64,000 nt of DNA. Origin: Phytophthora colocasiae (taxonomy: Eukaryota; Oomycota; Peronosporomycetes; Peronosporales; Peronosporaceae). The stretch lies in assembly GCA_018806915.1 (NCBI GenBank), contig JAGKQI010000096.1, forward strand, positions 1,488,001 to 1,552,000, read 5' to 3'. Made by a program: the position numbers and the translations under genes. The notes beneath the pieces are model-generated. The model saw nothing but the letters and a program-made list of their open reading frames with translations. It was not told the DNA's origin and searched no databases. Shown piece by piece: positions 54,144 through 63,934 of this stretch. Position 1 is the first letter of the stretch; each line of letters opens with the position of its first letter.

Positions 54144-54494
54144 AGCATGTGGCGTTCTGTCACCACTAAATGTTGCGTGAGTTTAGTAGTAGCAGCAATG
54201 AAGGGTGTAGTAGGTTTCGAACACTACGAGGGAAGCTGGCGCTTCCAGGCAAAACCAAAGCTTCTGTTGATGGTTCTGATGCTGACCTACTGGCCCTATA
54301 ACTCCTAACGTAATCTGTATTATCCTTCCAGCTTGACGATGGCTGTCCGTTGTCGCCGCCCAGTGAATGGGCTTCCCACCAGCCTTGCCCAGGCAGCTCG
54401 GTTTTTATTTTCTGTCGAAATCGTTTGTCGAAATCGAATGTAACGCCGAAAACAAATGGAAAAATATTTTGTGGATATCTATTCTACAGTCATA
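54144..54494. other. intergenic, nothing recognised
   Basis: About 350 bases between the KH gene and the left direct repeat of the Crypton. No gene or repeat is evident; part is likely 3' UTR. Confidence 0.5.
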
Positions 54495-54599
54495 GGGTTG
54501 TGACCACGGTCACTATTAGTTTTGTGACCGAGTATAAATAGCAATTTTCCAAAACAGTAAAAAAAAAAACAATGCCAAGTGCAAAAGAAACTGGGAATC

Positions 54600-56915
54600 A
54601 TGTCCGAGCAGCAGTCCTGCCGTAATATCAATGGTACGAATACGACTTCAATTCACTTCCAGAGTAGGTCTAACGTAGGTCGTTCGTGATACGAATGCAC
54701 AGGAGTAATTACCCACCCAGCATCAAGTGCCGCTGCGCTGTTGGCTGCACACAACGAACAGGCCATTCAACTTGCACTACAGGAAAAAGAAGCCGTACTT
54801 CGTGTTCATGCTACGAGAAATTCTCAAAGACCTAACGCTACAACACTTCTCTACTCTCCAAAAGCGCTCGAGTTTCTTGAATGGATGAAGAGCAAAGGCT
54901 ATAGCGACGAGCTAGTCAACGAGTCAAAGATGGTGCTGTTTCTCTCGTCAATACAGAACCGTCATGTCCGAAAACGCGGAAGGAAACGTAAATCTGATAC
55001 TGGATGTACGTCTTCAGATTCTGGTGATACGTCTACACGTAGCGACGCTGATGTTGGTGCTGTAATCGGTCATTCGACCCTAGCTGCGTATGTTAACGCA
55101 ATAATGGATTTGTGGAGGCTGCAATTTAGTTTAGGAACGAATATCCGTCAACCGGTTCGGCCAAATACTGTCAAAGAGCTGCTAAAGCAAAAACAGTGGC
55201 TACGGTACAACATGAAGCTGACACATTTCAAGATGCTGGTGAAAAGACAATGGTGGATGCAACGTTCAGTGAATCGACAGTTCAAAGAATAGTAGATGAA
55301 ATGTTCAATTGCGGCACCGAAGAAGGGCTTCGTCATCGTGCAGATGTTTTGCTCTCGTTGGGTTTGTCATCTCGTGGAGACAACATACGACGCTTGTGCT
55401 TACCTCATATCGGCCTCATTGTCTACGAAAACGAAGGTGTTTGTGGTGCCAGTCTACTGCGTTCTGTGTGGAGGAAATCAAAGAAAAATCAGTACGGAAA
55501 CGTCGAAGAGACTGCTTTGATGAGACACAAAAATGTAGAACGCTGTCCATTTAGCGCGTTGGCTCTCTACTTTTTTCATCGGTGGCATGTTGGCGACGAG
55601 CCCTGGCCAGACTTCAGTAAACGAGAACACTGGTACCCAATCTTCGTGCTAAAAGGCGCGGGACCCACGATCCAATCGACGTACCCTCAGCAGTACTCAG
55701 CATTGAAAGCGATATATAGTTTAATTGGGGTCCAAAGCACAATCAAAACCCAACTAGGCCGAAAGCAAGCTGCAACTGCTGAATCAGGCGGTGCATCAGC
55801 CGAATCCGTCGATAAACAAGGTCACTGGGCAACAAAGAGCAGGAATGGAGCTTATGCAAATCACGTAATCCCATTTGATTGTCTCCGAGTTCTCGCCGGC
55901 TTTGGTCCAGAAGCAAATCGATATTACATCCCCCGGTCACTCTTGGAACCTCCACTAGACTTACAAGCGATGATATTTCCTAACCTGGACGAATCGGAAA
56001 AGGTTATGCTAGCTGGAGGTCGCGAAATCGCCGGAAAAAGCTTTGTCGATTTATTGCGATACATGCGAGTTGTTATTCTACAAGACGTCGTCATTTTGAT
56101 GCATATGAACTACACACACCCATTGTTCCTGCATCCAATATTCAGCAGTGTCTTGTTTCATGCTTTCCGGGACGAACTTCTGCAGACTGTAACAACAACT
56201 CAGCATCCTGAACATTTGCTCCTACAACAAGCCATGCCAATCGTATCTGAGGACATAAAGGAGTTGAGATCAACAACAGCCCAATTATTCCAACATATTA
56301 ACAGGGTTCGAGCGACTAACCTCTGAAATCAAAGCGTCGGCTCAATCGCATAAAGAGCAGATTCAGTTGCGTCTTGGAGAGACGCTAGTTGCAATGGGAA
56401 CCCGGCTACAGGCCGAAAACACACACGTCTCCATAGAGGCATCCAACACGCAATCCTGCAACAACTTCGACATTTCCAACATTAGTAACCCACACACTCG
56501 CGTAACTAGTACTGGAAATTATGAGCAGTCAGACGTACCTGAACCAGCATCAGTGTGTCCTGACTTCCGAATGTCGAGGCAAATTGACACTGTCACTGCT
56601 GCTTGGCAAGAGTACAGCACCGGCTTCCCGCCACTCCCTTCTGTAAGAGAGATGGAGAATCAATTCGGGACACTTTGGAGAAAAAAAAACTCTGACACTC
56701 AATTTTACTGTCGTCGCAAGCCACTGTACAACGCGATAGAATTAGTAAAACAGGAAGAGCCCTGTATTTCTGAACATGAAGTGGTAGCGTTCTTCGAGAG
56801 TCGTCGACAACGGAGGAAAATAAGGAGATTCGCCGACGACATTAAGGCGGGTCTCATCGCCTACAAGGCGCAGAACAGTTTCGTCAGATTTCGTGAGTAT
56901 TTAGATAGCTTGTAG
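54600..56915 (+). pseudogene. Crypton tyrosine recombinase with GCR1_C-like domain, two frameshifts
   Basis: Proposed start ATG 54600 (MSEQQSCRNINGTNTT), a 57-nt intron 54664-54720 (GTAGGT...CAG, phase 1), then the SAM-like N-terminal core (PKALEFLEWMKSKGYSDELV). At the A5 run near 55190 one missing A moves the frame to 55196-56326, which holds the recombinase fold: first Arg in LSSRGDNIRRL, the box GHWATKSRNGAYANHVIP, and RVLAGFGPEANRYYIPRSLL with candidate nucleophile Tyr. A second slip (GGG for GG near 56307) moves to the last frame, where a coiled coil (TSEIKASAQSHKEQI) precedes the GCR1_C-like domain VTAAWQEYSTGFPPLPSVRE, FGTLWRKK, FYCRRKPLYNAI. Stop at 56913-56915. Correcting the two bases joins all parts. 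Confidence 0.83.
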
Positions 56916-57065
56916 AAGTATAATTCACATAACATACCTACAAACGCTCACGCCGTTAGGCAAACACGCGGCTCGTTTTGAATTTGTTGCGCACAGTATA
57001 TCGTGCTCTGCACCTCAATGCTGCACGTTGTGAAAATCGCTTACACAAAACATACTGAAGCTAAA

Positions 57066-57325
57066 CACACACAAAACCCACCGTTAATTTACAGTAGTAG
57101 CAATTGTCAAACTGTACTCTTACTTGGATCGTCCATGGTTCTCGGCTGTAGTTGCTGCTGTAGTCTTCTCCCTGACTGCCATCTCCTAACACACACAAGG
57201 TCATCGTTAATTCACAGTTGTAGCAATAGACACAACGTACGCTTACTTGGAACGTCCAGGGAAATTGTGGCTGGGCTATACGGGGTCATCTTCCTGCTGT
57301 AGTATTCTCCCTGGCTGGCATCACA
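57066..57325. repeat. diverged tandem duplication, period about 125 bp
   Basis: Two copies (about 57066-57190 and 57191-57325) share the blocks CGTTAATTYACAGTWGTAGC, CTTACTTGGAWCGTCCAKGG and CTGCTGTAGTMTTCTCCCTG in the same order. They lie in the 3' non-coding part of the Crypton. No protein match seen. Confidence 0.7.
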
Positions 57326-57670
57326 CCGTCTTGTTGGTTAGCACGTTCTCCTGCGCTCTTTTGTTGAGGGCGATTAGCAGTCTGTTCACACCTCCTTGCT
57401 CTACGACGTCTTATAGTTGGCACGAAGAAGCAATACAGAACAGCTCTTGTAAGGTTCTGCACTGACGGTGGCACCTTATTGCGTCGAAGTGATTGTTGGA
57501 GATGAGAGGACTGCATGTTGTTATTTTTTATCTCAAGAATGGAATAATTATCTCGAATAATTTTGTGACTTGGGTGTGACCGGGCACTACTAGACTCGCT
57601 GTTTGTATACCCTGGTCATGACCAAAAAATTGATATTTTTTTCGAGCAAATGCCGGATGGTTCGCAAGCA

Positions 57671-57816
57671 ATTGTCGGTTGCGGAGGAAACGGATGAAAA
57701 GGAGTTGCGGACGAAAGCAAAGTTTCCCAATGTCGTTAGTGAATCTATAGATAGCTACGAGAGTTCAAGAGGAGTGAGCACTAGGCTCATTTCTCAAATC
57801 TCCAGGCCTCAGCTAA
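57671..57816 (+). repeat. Ngaro split direct repeat A1 (146 bp)
   Basis: Starts ATTGTCGGTTGCGGAGGAAA, ends CAGGCCTCAGCTAA. Identical to A2 at 63727-63872. Confidence 0.95.
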
Positions 57817-57861
57817 AACCTCCAAGGAACCTTTGTCGGACGTCTTCACCTTCAGGCTTCG

Positions 57862-59815
57862 ATGGCGCCACGTTATTTTTATCTTCGACCAGGCATTTTC
57901 AGCGCCGTTGGTTTCACCTACGGCCGAGTTGCGGGGACGTGTGCCAGTGGAGGCTTGCTCAAGGTGAAGCTTGTGCGAAGTGGGCGTTGGAAAGAGCAGC
58001 AAGCTGAGACGGTTGAGCTGAAGGAGGAAGAGATAGCACATCGAATCGTCACTGCTGAGGAAGCAATGGATGGCGCAGGGACTTTTGTCGGCAGCGTAAT
58101 CTGTACCTCCCGAGTGCGGCCCGGAGGCCCTCGAGTGTGGGACTATGGGCTAGTGGTTGGCTACAAGTGGGACGCTGGAAATCAAGTAGGGCTACTAGAT
58201 GTGAATTTCGGTTGTACAGAGGTTGCTGTGGAGTACAGGCCGGATTACACTCAAGATGTCGCTGTAGAGGTCTATGCAATGCAGCCATGTGGAGGGGTCA
58301 GTACCAGCCTCATGATGCCGCAGGAAATGATGAGGGTCCACGAACGTGTGTCTAATGCCTTTAATGGTCTTGGGGAAACCGCTACACGTGACTCGAAGAA
58401 ACTTCTCGATGATATTGGGGTTAAAGCCATTGACGAGACCAAGATGGTGCCACTATTGGATATTGGGAGCTTTGACGTTTCGCAATTAACGATTCGCCAC
58501 ATTCTGGACTATGTGTTTTACAAGGAGGGCGGCCGGCCGTCGCCAAGGGGCGTTCAATTTGGTGATACAATCTTTGATGTTGTCGAACATCAACTCAACA
58601 ACGCTCCACTACCACCAAAACGCAACGCGTACGACGCGACAGCGACGGACGCTGCTTTGAGCGATGGTTTAAGTGAGTCAGAGGACGACGAGAACGCAAC
58701 TCCGCTTAAGGAAACTACGGGACCACCCAAGAAGCGAAGACGATTAAAAGAAAGCAATCGAATTACGCCCAAACCGATTAGGAGCCCTCCAGTTGTTTGT
58801 GCTCGAGGCTTGGAGCTGGAAGAAGACATTGACCAGCTCACTTCAATACGAAGAACAGATCCAATCTTGCACTCCTCGACACAAATCGGAGTTAGCAGCA
58901 CTGAGGAAGTTGGAAATAAGCATGAGTTCCAAGCGTCGAGCACACAGACAGCGATCCATCTCGTCCTCGCTACCGGTAAGTACGCTTGTATGACTGCTCA
59001 ACGGTTTATGGAGTTTGTTCAGATTTATTGGAAAAAATTCGGCTTTTTCCCACACCCTGCTGTCCTGCGAGGCTTATACGGTTGGGATTTTGGCACTAGA
59101 GGCCTTTCGGTGCTACATTTCGTACGTGTGACGGAGATTGAAAAACGAGAACGTGTCAGACGTTGTGACATGAGCGACTTCTCGAAGAAGAATGTGCTTC
59201 CCGTGCCAACAGAGGCTGCTAGTTTTGCGGAGCTGGTTGGAGCAGTCGAAGTACTCTGCAACATTGCCAGGCAGCTCTACCAACCGGAAGTATATCTGAC
59301 GCTTGAAGCTGCGTTAAGGTTTCTAGGAGAGCTGCGAGTTACGGAATTGCCCATATCAGCAGGTTCACTAACTGAAATTACGTCCTGGATTGACGATCAG
59401 TTGGAATTATTCCGAGTCTACACTGTTGATGGCAATTGGGATACGACAAAGTCGATAAAAGATCATTTCTCTGCGTCGCATGAGTCGTTTGTTCGTGTCC
59501 ATCAAGCGATACTTCGTCAAGACGTACTCACCATGGTAAAAGCCGCAAGAGCTAGACCGGGAAGAAGTTCCCGTGGGTTTCGAGCACATACACAGGAAAA
59601 ACGGGTGTCTATTCCAGCAGAAGTTCGTAAGGTGCTACCTAAGCAGGGCCAAAAAGGAAATCTGCTTGCGCTTTCTGTCGGCTCAAGGTTGCAGAGGTAG
59701 AGACGGCAATTGTATTATCAAGCACCTTTGTCATTTCAAGCCTGCTACCTCGCCAGACGTCGCTCGGGAGTTTATCGTCAATCATTACGGTGGCTTATCG
59801 AAGGACATGGAATGA
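57862..59815 (+). pseudogene. Ngaro ORF1 (Gag-like) with CCCH zinc finger, one-base frameshift
   Basis: ATG 57862 (MAPRYFYLRPGIFSAVG) opens a 612-codon frame with an acidic/basic middle (SEDDENATPLKE, PKKRRRLKE) and a helical C-terminal half (ATGKYACMTAQRFMEFVQIY). It stops at 59700. In the next frame the natural continuation is KEICLRFLSAQGCRGRDGNC followed by IIKHLCHFKP, a CCCH-type zinc finger expected at the end of this protein, then a TGA at 59813. Reading the A5 run at about 59649-59653 as A4 joins them. A +1 ribosomal frameshift is an alternative. The TGA is in frame with the reverse transcriptase ORF that follows. Confidence 0.75.
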
Positions 59816-59854
59816 TGGTGTCAGGAGTTGTACTCAGGTCTAACCACTCCACAG

Positions 59855-62710
59855 ATGAAGGACCTGTCCATGGATGTGTACCAACCTATGGAAGCACCAG
59901 AATTTGCGGATTCGGCAAAAACAGCTATTGGGTTTGGGCAAATGGCCGTGAAGGACACTAGTGGTCACGATATGCGAGAATTGACATCTCCTTCACGTTC
60001 AACCAACTCCAGAACGCTAGGTGTCCTCGTTTCGGCGTCGATATCCACCCAGGGAGCGCTCGGAAGGAACAATCCTTTGAGACCCTCCGACGACGGACTA
60101 CTTAGTAGGATCAATCCTGTTAGTCCGTCTACCACTGGACCACTCAGCAGGATCAATCCTGTAAGTCCGTCCTCCATTGGACCACTCAACAGGATCAATC
60201 CTGTTAGTCCGTCTACCATTGGACCACTCAGCAGGAACATTCCTGTTAGTCCGTCCACCACTGGCCCATTCAGTAGGATCATTCCTATGAATCCGCCTAC
60301 CAATGGATTACTCAACAAGATCAATCTTGTGAGTCCGTCCAACATTGGCCTACTTGAAAGGATCATTCCTTCAAGCTCGTCCACCTTGAGAGCACCCGAT
60401 ACGATCAATATCCCGAAACGGTCCACCTTCGACTCAGTTGTTACAAGCAGAGTTCTCATTCAACCAGCAGCGTTGCCCCTTGTACCTCAAACATCACCCA
60501 GGCTATGCTTACGGACGGAAAAATTGTCCGGAAGAGAACTCGCAATGCAGCTCTTTGGGAATCACAGCTCCAGCGGTGATGAAGAATTGAAATGTTCGTC
60601 GAGATGCAACTCTGCTACACTTGCAGATTTCATAAGATCCAAGCAAAAGCATTACGATCGAACTACACTTATTCGCCGGCGTATAGCGGCAGTACATACG
60701 GAGTCAGCGCAAGAGGCACTAAATTCAGTACTCAAGGAGCATGGGCTTTCACCACCAAAAGCTATGCCCGCTGCGACTGTGAGGAATGGCAGCGTGAAAT
60801 ACTTAATCGATCGGAACAAGCAGTCCGCTTATAGTCAGCTTATTCGGAAAACGGGTATGCAGCTACCTGCCTTTGTGCGTATATTGCGCAACGAAACAGA
60901 GATTGATCCACGACCGAACAAGTCGCTCGAAGTTCCTTCGAATGCGAGTTCCTGGAACAGCTATCCGCATAGATCGAGATGGAACAGCATTGTACACAAT
61001 GGAGTTACACCTGAGTGGAAGTCTGCGTTTCCGAAACAGAGCGTGCCTCCTCCTAATCACGGGTCGGCGAAACGTGCTCTCAACGTGATAATCAAACATC
61101 TACGGGCAGGACAAGATGCTAACCGATATCTCATCCTCGACATCGATTTGCTTTCGTCGCTACAGGATGTAACTTGCAGTCCATTCGGCGCTGTTCAAAA
61201 AGGAGACATTGATCTGACAGTGGATGCCCGAATCATTCATGATTTATCATTCCCGCCCGGCGAATCTGTCAATGACAACACCACTTCGGATCTTGATGTT
61301 GAGGTTTCGTACGATGGTGCGGACGCACTGTCTAATCGTGTACTAGATGTGGCCGAAATATTCTCGGAGCTACAACGGATGATGACTGGAGATGTAAATG
61401 GAGCATTCCGTCACATTCCAATAGCAGCCATTGCTGTGGGTCGCTTTGCCGGAACGATTCCTGAGTTGGGAATACTTATTGTCGATCTTTGTTGTCCTTT
61501 TGGATGGAAAAATTCCCCGTCATCGTACTGGGTTGCTGGAGCAGCAATCAACCACCTGTATTCAAACTCAGCTCCCGAATGGCCTTGTCAGCCACAAGCA
61601 GCACGCCTCAATTTTGATGCGAAGGCTTGGTGCGACGACCACGTATGCATTGAACCAGACATTGGTTCTCGACTGTCGGAAGCCCACATTGCACTTAGGC
61701 AGTCTATGGTGGCTGTTCTAGGCCCCAATGCTTGCAATGACAAGAAATTCACGAGTTGGTTCACTTGTGGCCGTGCACTCGGATTGGAGTGGGATCTATC
61801 TGCCCTTACGATATCTATGCCTAAAGAGAAGGTGGCGAAGGCCACGCAGCGCATTAAGGAAATGTTGGGACGTCGTCGAACGACGCGGACACATTTGCAA
61901 AAACTCCTCGGTAGTCTCCGGCATGTGGTTACTTGCATACGCCAAGCATCACCGTTCTTTCAACGTGTCGCGTCATTAGCGAGAAAAGCGCCACGATTCG
62001 GTGCGGTGGATCTGTCAGAGGACGCGAAGGATGACTTGAAATGGTTTACACTAATTATCAACACTAGCAAGTTAAATGCAATTCCATTGTCAAGATTCAC
62101 GCGACGACAGGAGCCCGACTTCCATATGCAAATGGACGCCAGCGATTATGGCCTTTGTGCTTTGTTTCCTGCTAAGAGAGAGTTTCTGCAAGTGGAATTC
62201 ACAAAACGAGAAAAGGATCTCATACAAGGCGGCGCTCAGGACCTCTCCATCAACGTTCGAGAATTGATGAGCGCTGTATTTGCTGCAATTGTTTGGAGTC
62301 ACTATTGGCATGTTCCGAGTCGCGCCAAGGAGATGCACGTCAGATTTTGGATTGATAACACTTCTGCGGTGGCTTGGAGTAACTACAGGTCAAGCAGGAA
62401 TCATCACGCGCAGCTACTGCTTCGACTTCTCGGATTATGCGAAGTACATCATAATTTCTATTCGTCGTCGTCGCATGTGGCTGGTCAAGATAACGAAATG
62501 GCTGACGCAGGAAGCAGGGTGTGGCAGTCGACTTCACACGCGGCTACGTTTGCTAACTTATCTTCTGGATGGTCACAGGTGCAGATCCCGGACGGCTCTC
62601 GCGATCTCTCGCGTCTTTGGGCGCTCTACTACGAACAGGGGCACTTGCACGATCATCCAGGAAGCATTATTCCCGCGCTTGGGCTCAATGGGTCGCGTGG
62701 TGTGAAATGA
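59855..62710 (+). CDS. Ngaro reverse transcriptase / RNase H, 951 aa
   Basis: First ATG in the frame is 59855; the frame is open back to the TGA at 59813. The N-terminal 200 residues are Ser/Pro-rich with a 14-residue tandem repeat. The reverse transcriptase (about 420-690) shows TGDVNGAFRHIPIA with the first catalytic Asp, the fingers/palm box VDLCCPFGWKNSPSSYWVAG, and KAWCDDHVC in place of YXDD, with both Asp kept. RNase H follows: MQMDASDYGL, SINVRELMSAVFAA, FWIDNTSAVAW and GQDNEMADAGSR provide the D-E-D-D set. The final part overlaps the recombinase ORF by about 140 bp in another frame, as in other DIRS-order elements. No frame damage. Confidence 0.92.
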   Translation: MKDLSMDVYQPMEAPEFADSAKTAIGFGQMAVKDTSGHDMRELTSPSRSTNSRTLGVLVSASISTQGALGRNNPLRPSDDGLLSRINPVSPSTTGPLSRINPVSPSSIGPLNRINPVSPSTIGPLSRNIPVSPSTTGPFSRIIPMNPPTNGLLNKINLVSPSNIGLLERIIPSSSSTLRAPDTINIPKRSTFDSVVTSRVLIQPAALPLVPQTSPRLCLRTEKLSGRELAMQLFGNHSSSGDEELKCSSRCNSATLADFIRSKQKHYDRTTLIRRRIAAVHTESAQEALNSVLKEHGLSPPKAMPAATVRNGSVKYLIDRNKQSAYSQLIRKTGMQLPAFVRILRNETEIDPRPNKSLEVPSNASSWNSYPHRSRWNSIVHNGVTPEWKSAFPKQSVPPPNHGSAKRALNVIIKHLRAGQDANRYLILDIDLLSSLQDVTCSPFGAVQKGDIDLTVDARIIHDLSFPPGESVNDNTTSDLDVEVSYDGADALSNRVLDVAEIFSELQRMMTGDVNGAFRHIPIAAIAVGRFAGTIPELGILIVDLCCPFGWKNSPSSYWVAGAAINHLYSNSAPEWPCQPQAARLNFDAKAWCDDHVCIEPDIGSRLSEAHIALRQSMVAVLGPNACNDKKFTSWFTCGRALGLEWDLSALTISMPKEKVAKATQRIKEMLGRRRTTRTHLQKLLGSLRHVVTCIRQASPFFQRVASLARKAPRFGAVDLSEDAKDDLKWFTLIINTSKLNAIPLSRFTRRQEPDFHMQMDASDYGLCALFPAKREFLQVEFTKREKDLIQGGAQDLSINVRELMSAVFAAIVWSHYWHVPSRAKEMHVRFWIDNTSAVAWSNYRSSRNHHAQLLLRLLGLCEVHHNFYSSSSHVAGQDNEMADAGSRVWQSTSHAATFANLSSGWSQVQIPDGSRDLSRLWALYYEQGHLHDHPGSIIPALGLNGSRGVK
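60085..60390 (+). repeat. 42-bp tandem repeats coding for SRINPVSPSTTGPL-type units
   Basis: About seven degenerate copies of a 14-codon unit (SRINPVSPSTTGPL, SRINPVSPSSIGPL, NRINPVSPSTIGPL, SRNIPVSPSTTGPF and others) in the N-terminal part of the reverse transcriptase ORF. Divergence rises toward the 3' side. Confidence 0.9.
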
Positions 62711-63605
62711 TGCATTATAGTCCCTGGCTCCACGCGACAACCACAGGCACCAACACAGCGCAACTTGGCGCTTTTGCAGTTTATCTCTGGAGATATGGCA
62801 TGAATCGCAGCCATACAGGAAATACGTACTCTACAATCTGCACGAAACTATGCGCTGTACGCTGGTACCATCGGAACACAGCAGGATACGACCCCGGTGT
62901 TAACGCTAGTCATGCCATACTATTAAAGGGAATTCGCCGCTTCACAGACCCAGTAGTCAAGCAGCAACCCCTGTCAGCGAACCATCTTCGAGCCATCTTC
63001 CAACGAATGGATCTAACGAGGCCACGCGATCAGCTTTTGTGGGGCGGGTTACTTCTTGGCTACTTTTTTCTACTTAGACGATCCGAGTACCTCTTCATTG
63101 ACAAACGACATCATAGTTACATCTTGCGGCTGTCAGCAATCCGGTTCTTTGATTTAAACGAGCAACCCGTGGCCCCAAGGATTGCAGAATTGGTGGGGAT
63201 CACGTTGACCGGCGCGAAAAACAATCAGTTTGGCGAGAGGAAGTACGCTATCACTACAAATCGACTGACAAGATTATTTGCCCCGTCCGAGCTGCACGAT
63301 GGATACATAAGGCGGCATTAGTTTTCGGCACGAAACCGGAGGATCCCGCATTGGCGATGAGAAAAGGTGGAGTATCGGCGAAAGACATTTCTACAGTGAT
63401 CAAGATGGCAGCTTCAGACCTCGGTCTGGACGAGACACGATTTTCAACACACTCAGTTCGAATCGGTGGTGCCACCGCGTTATTAAACGCTGGTGCCGAC
63501 CGACTGGTCATAAAACTGTTAGGTCGATGGTTATCGAACGCGTTCGAAGAGTATCCAGTCCTGTCTTCAAAAGGGTCTGCAAATCTTTCGCGGCAGATGT
63601 GCTGA
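62569..63605 (+). pseudogene. Ngaro tyrosine recombinase, one-base frameshift
   Basis: ATG 62569 lies inside the RNase H ORF. The N-terminal core domain (SSRKHYSRAWAQWVAWCEM, TYSTICTKLCAVRWYHRNTA) and the first catalytic Arg (GYFFLLRRSEYLF) are in the first frame, which stops at 63321. The rest is in the next frame: KIICPVRAARWIHKA, then the H-X-X-R box THSVRIGGATALLNAG and IKLLGRWLSNAFEEYPV with the candidate nucleophilic Tyr, stop at 63603. One A missing near 63256-63259 explains the break. All four catalytic residues survive, divided between the frames. Confidence 0.87.
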
Positions 63606-63665
63606 AACCAAGCATCCAGGGTGAAGACCAGTGCATGTCAGGCGCCCTGTCTCAATTTGGGGTAG

Positions 63666-63726
63666 CCGCCACGCCACGCCCTGGTGTGGCAAAACAACAT
63701 TTGCCCCAACGTTGACATTGTTGGAA
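63666..63726 (+). repeat. Ngaro split direct repeat B1 (61 bp)
   Basis: Starts CCGCCACGCCACGCCCTGG, ends GACATTGTTGGAA. Identical to B2 at 63874-63934 and joined directly to A2. Confidence 0.95.
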
Positions 63727-63872
63727 ATTGTCGGTTGCGGAGGAAACGGATGAAAAGGAGTTGCGGACGAAAGCAAAGTTTCCCAATGTCGTTAGTGAAT
63801 CTATAGATAGCTACGAGAGTTCAAGAGGAGTGAGCACTAGGCTCATTTCTCAAATCTCCAGGCCTCAGCTAA
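63727..63872 (+). repeat. Ngaro split direct repeat A2 (146 bp)
   Basis: Exact copy of A1, lying between B1 and B2. The B1-A2 junction represents the joint expected in the circular intermediate. Confidence 0.95.
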
Positions 63873-63873
63873 C

Positions 63874-63934
63874 CCGCCACGCCACGCCCTGGTGTGGCAA
63901 AACAACATTTGCCCCAACGTTGACATTGTTGGAA
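63874..63934 (+). repeat. Ngaro split direct repeat B2 (61 bp), 3' end of element
   Basis: Exact copy of B1. Followed by AACAGAAATC and AT-rich DNA to the window edge (63935-64000), where nothing is recognised. Confidence 0.93.

Larger units (their letters stand above)
54495..57593 (+). mobile_element. Crypton-type tyrosine-recombinase DNA transposon
   Basis: The single gene encodes a tyrosine recombinase followed by a GCR1_C-like DNA-binding domain, the diagnostic pair for Cryptons; there is no reverse transcriptase and no terminal inverted repeat. Imperfect direct repeats, GGGTTGTGACCACGGTCACT (54495-54514, then ATTAG) and GGGTGTGACCGGGCACTACT (57572-57591, then AG), bracket the region and are proposed as the ends. 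A TATA box (TATAAATA, 54533-54540) precedes the gene. The boundaries are tentative. Confidence 0.7.
57670..63934 (+). mobile_element. Ngaro-type tyrosine-recombinase retrotransposon, structurally complete
   Basis: Gag-like ORF1, reverse transcriptase/RNase H and a tyrosine recombinase, without protease, integrase or methyltransferase domain, are flanked by split direct repeats: A1 at the 5' end, then B1-A2-B2 at the 3' end. This arrangement is known for Ngaro and PAT elements, which reverse-transcribe to a circle and integrate by site-specific recombination. Lack of the DIRS/PAT methyltransferase-like domain favours Ngaro. A1 equals A2 over 146 bp and B1 equals B2 over 61 bp, indicating a recent insertion, although two ORFs contain one-base shifts. 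Confidence 0.9.

Noticed and set aside
57286..57516. 76-codon minus-strand ORF with ATG
   Set aside because: Overlaps the non-coding tandem repeat behind the Crypton; basic low-information sequence without a recognisable motif.
62080..62500. Additional methyltransferase-like domain of DIRS/PAT elements
   Set aside because: After RNase H the sequence passes directly to the recombinase ORF; no such domain is present, supporting a Ngaro assignment.
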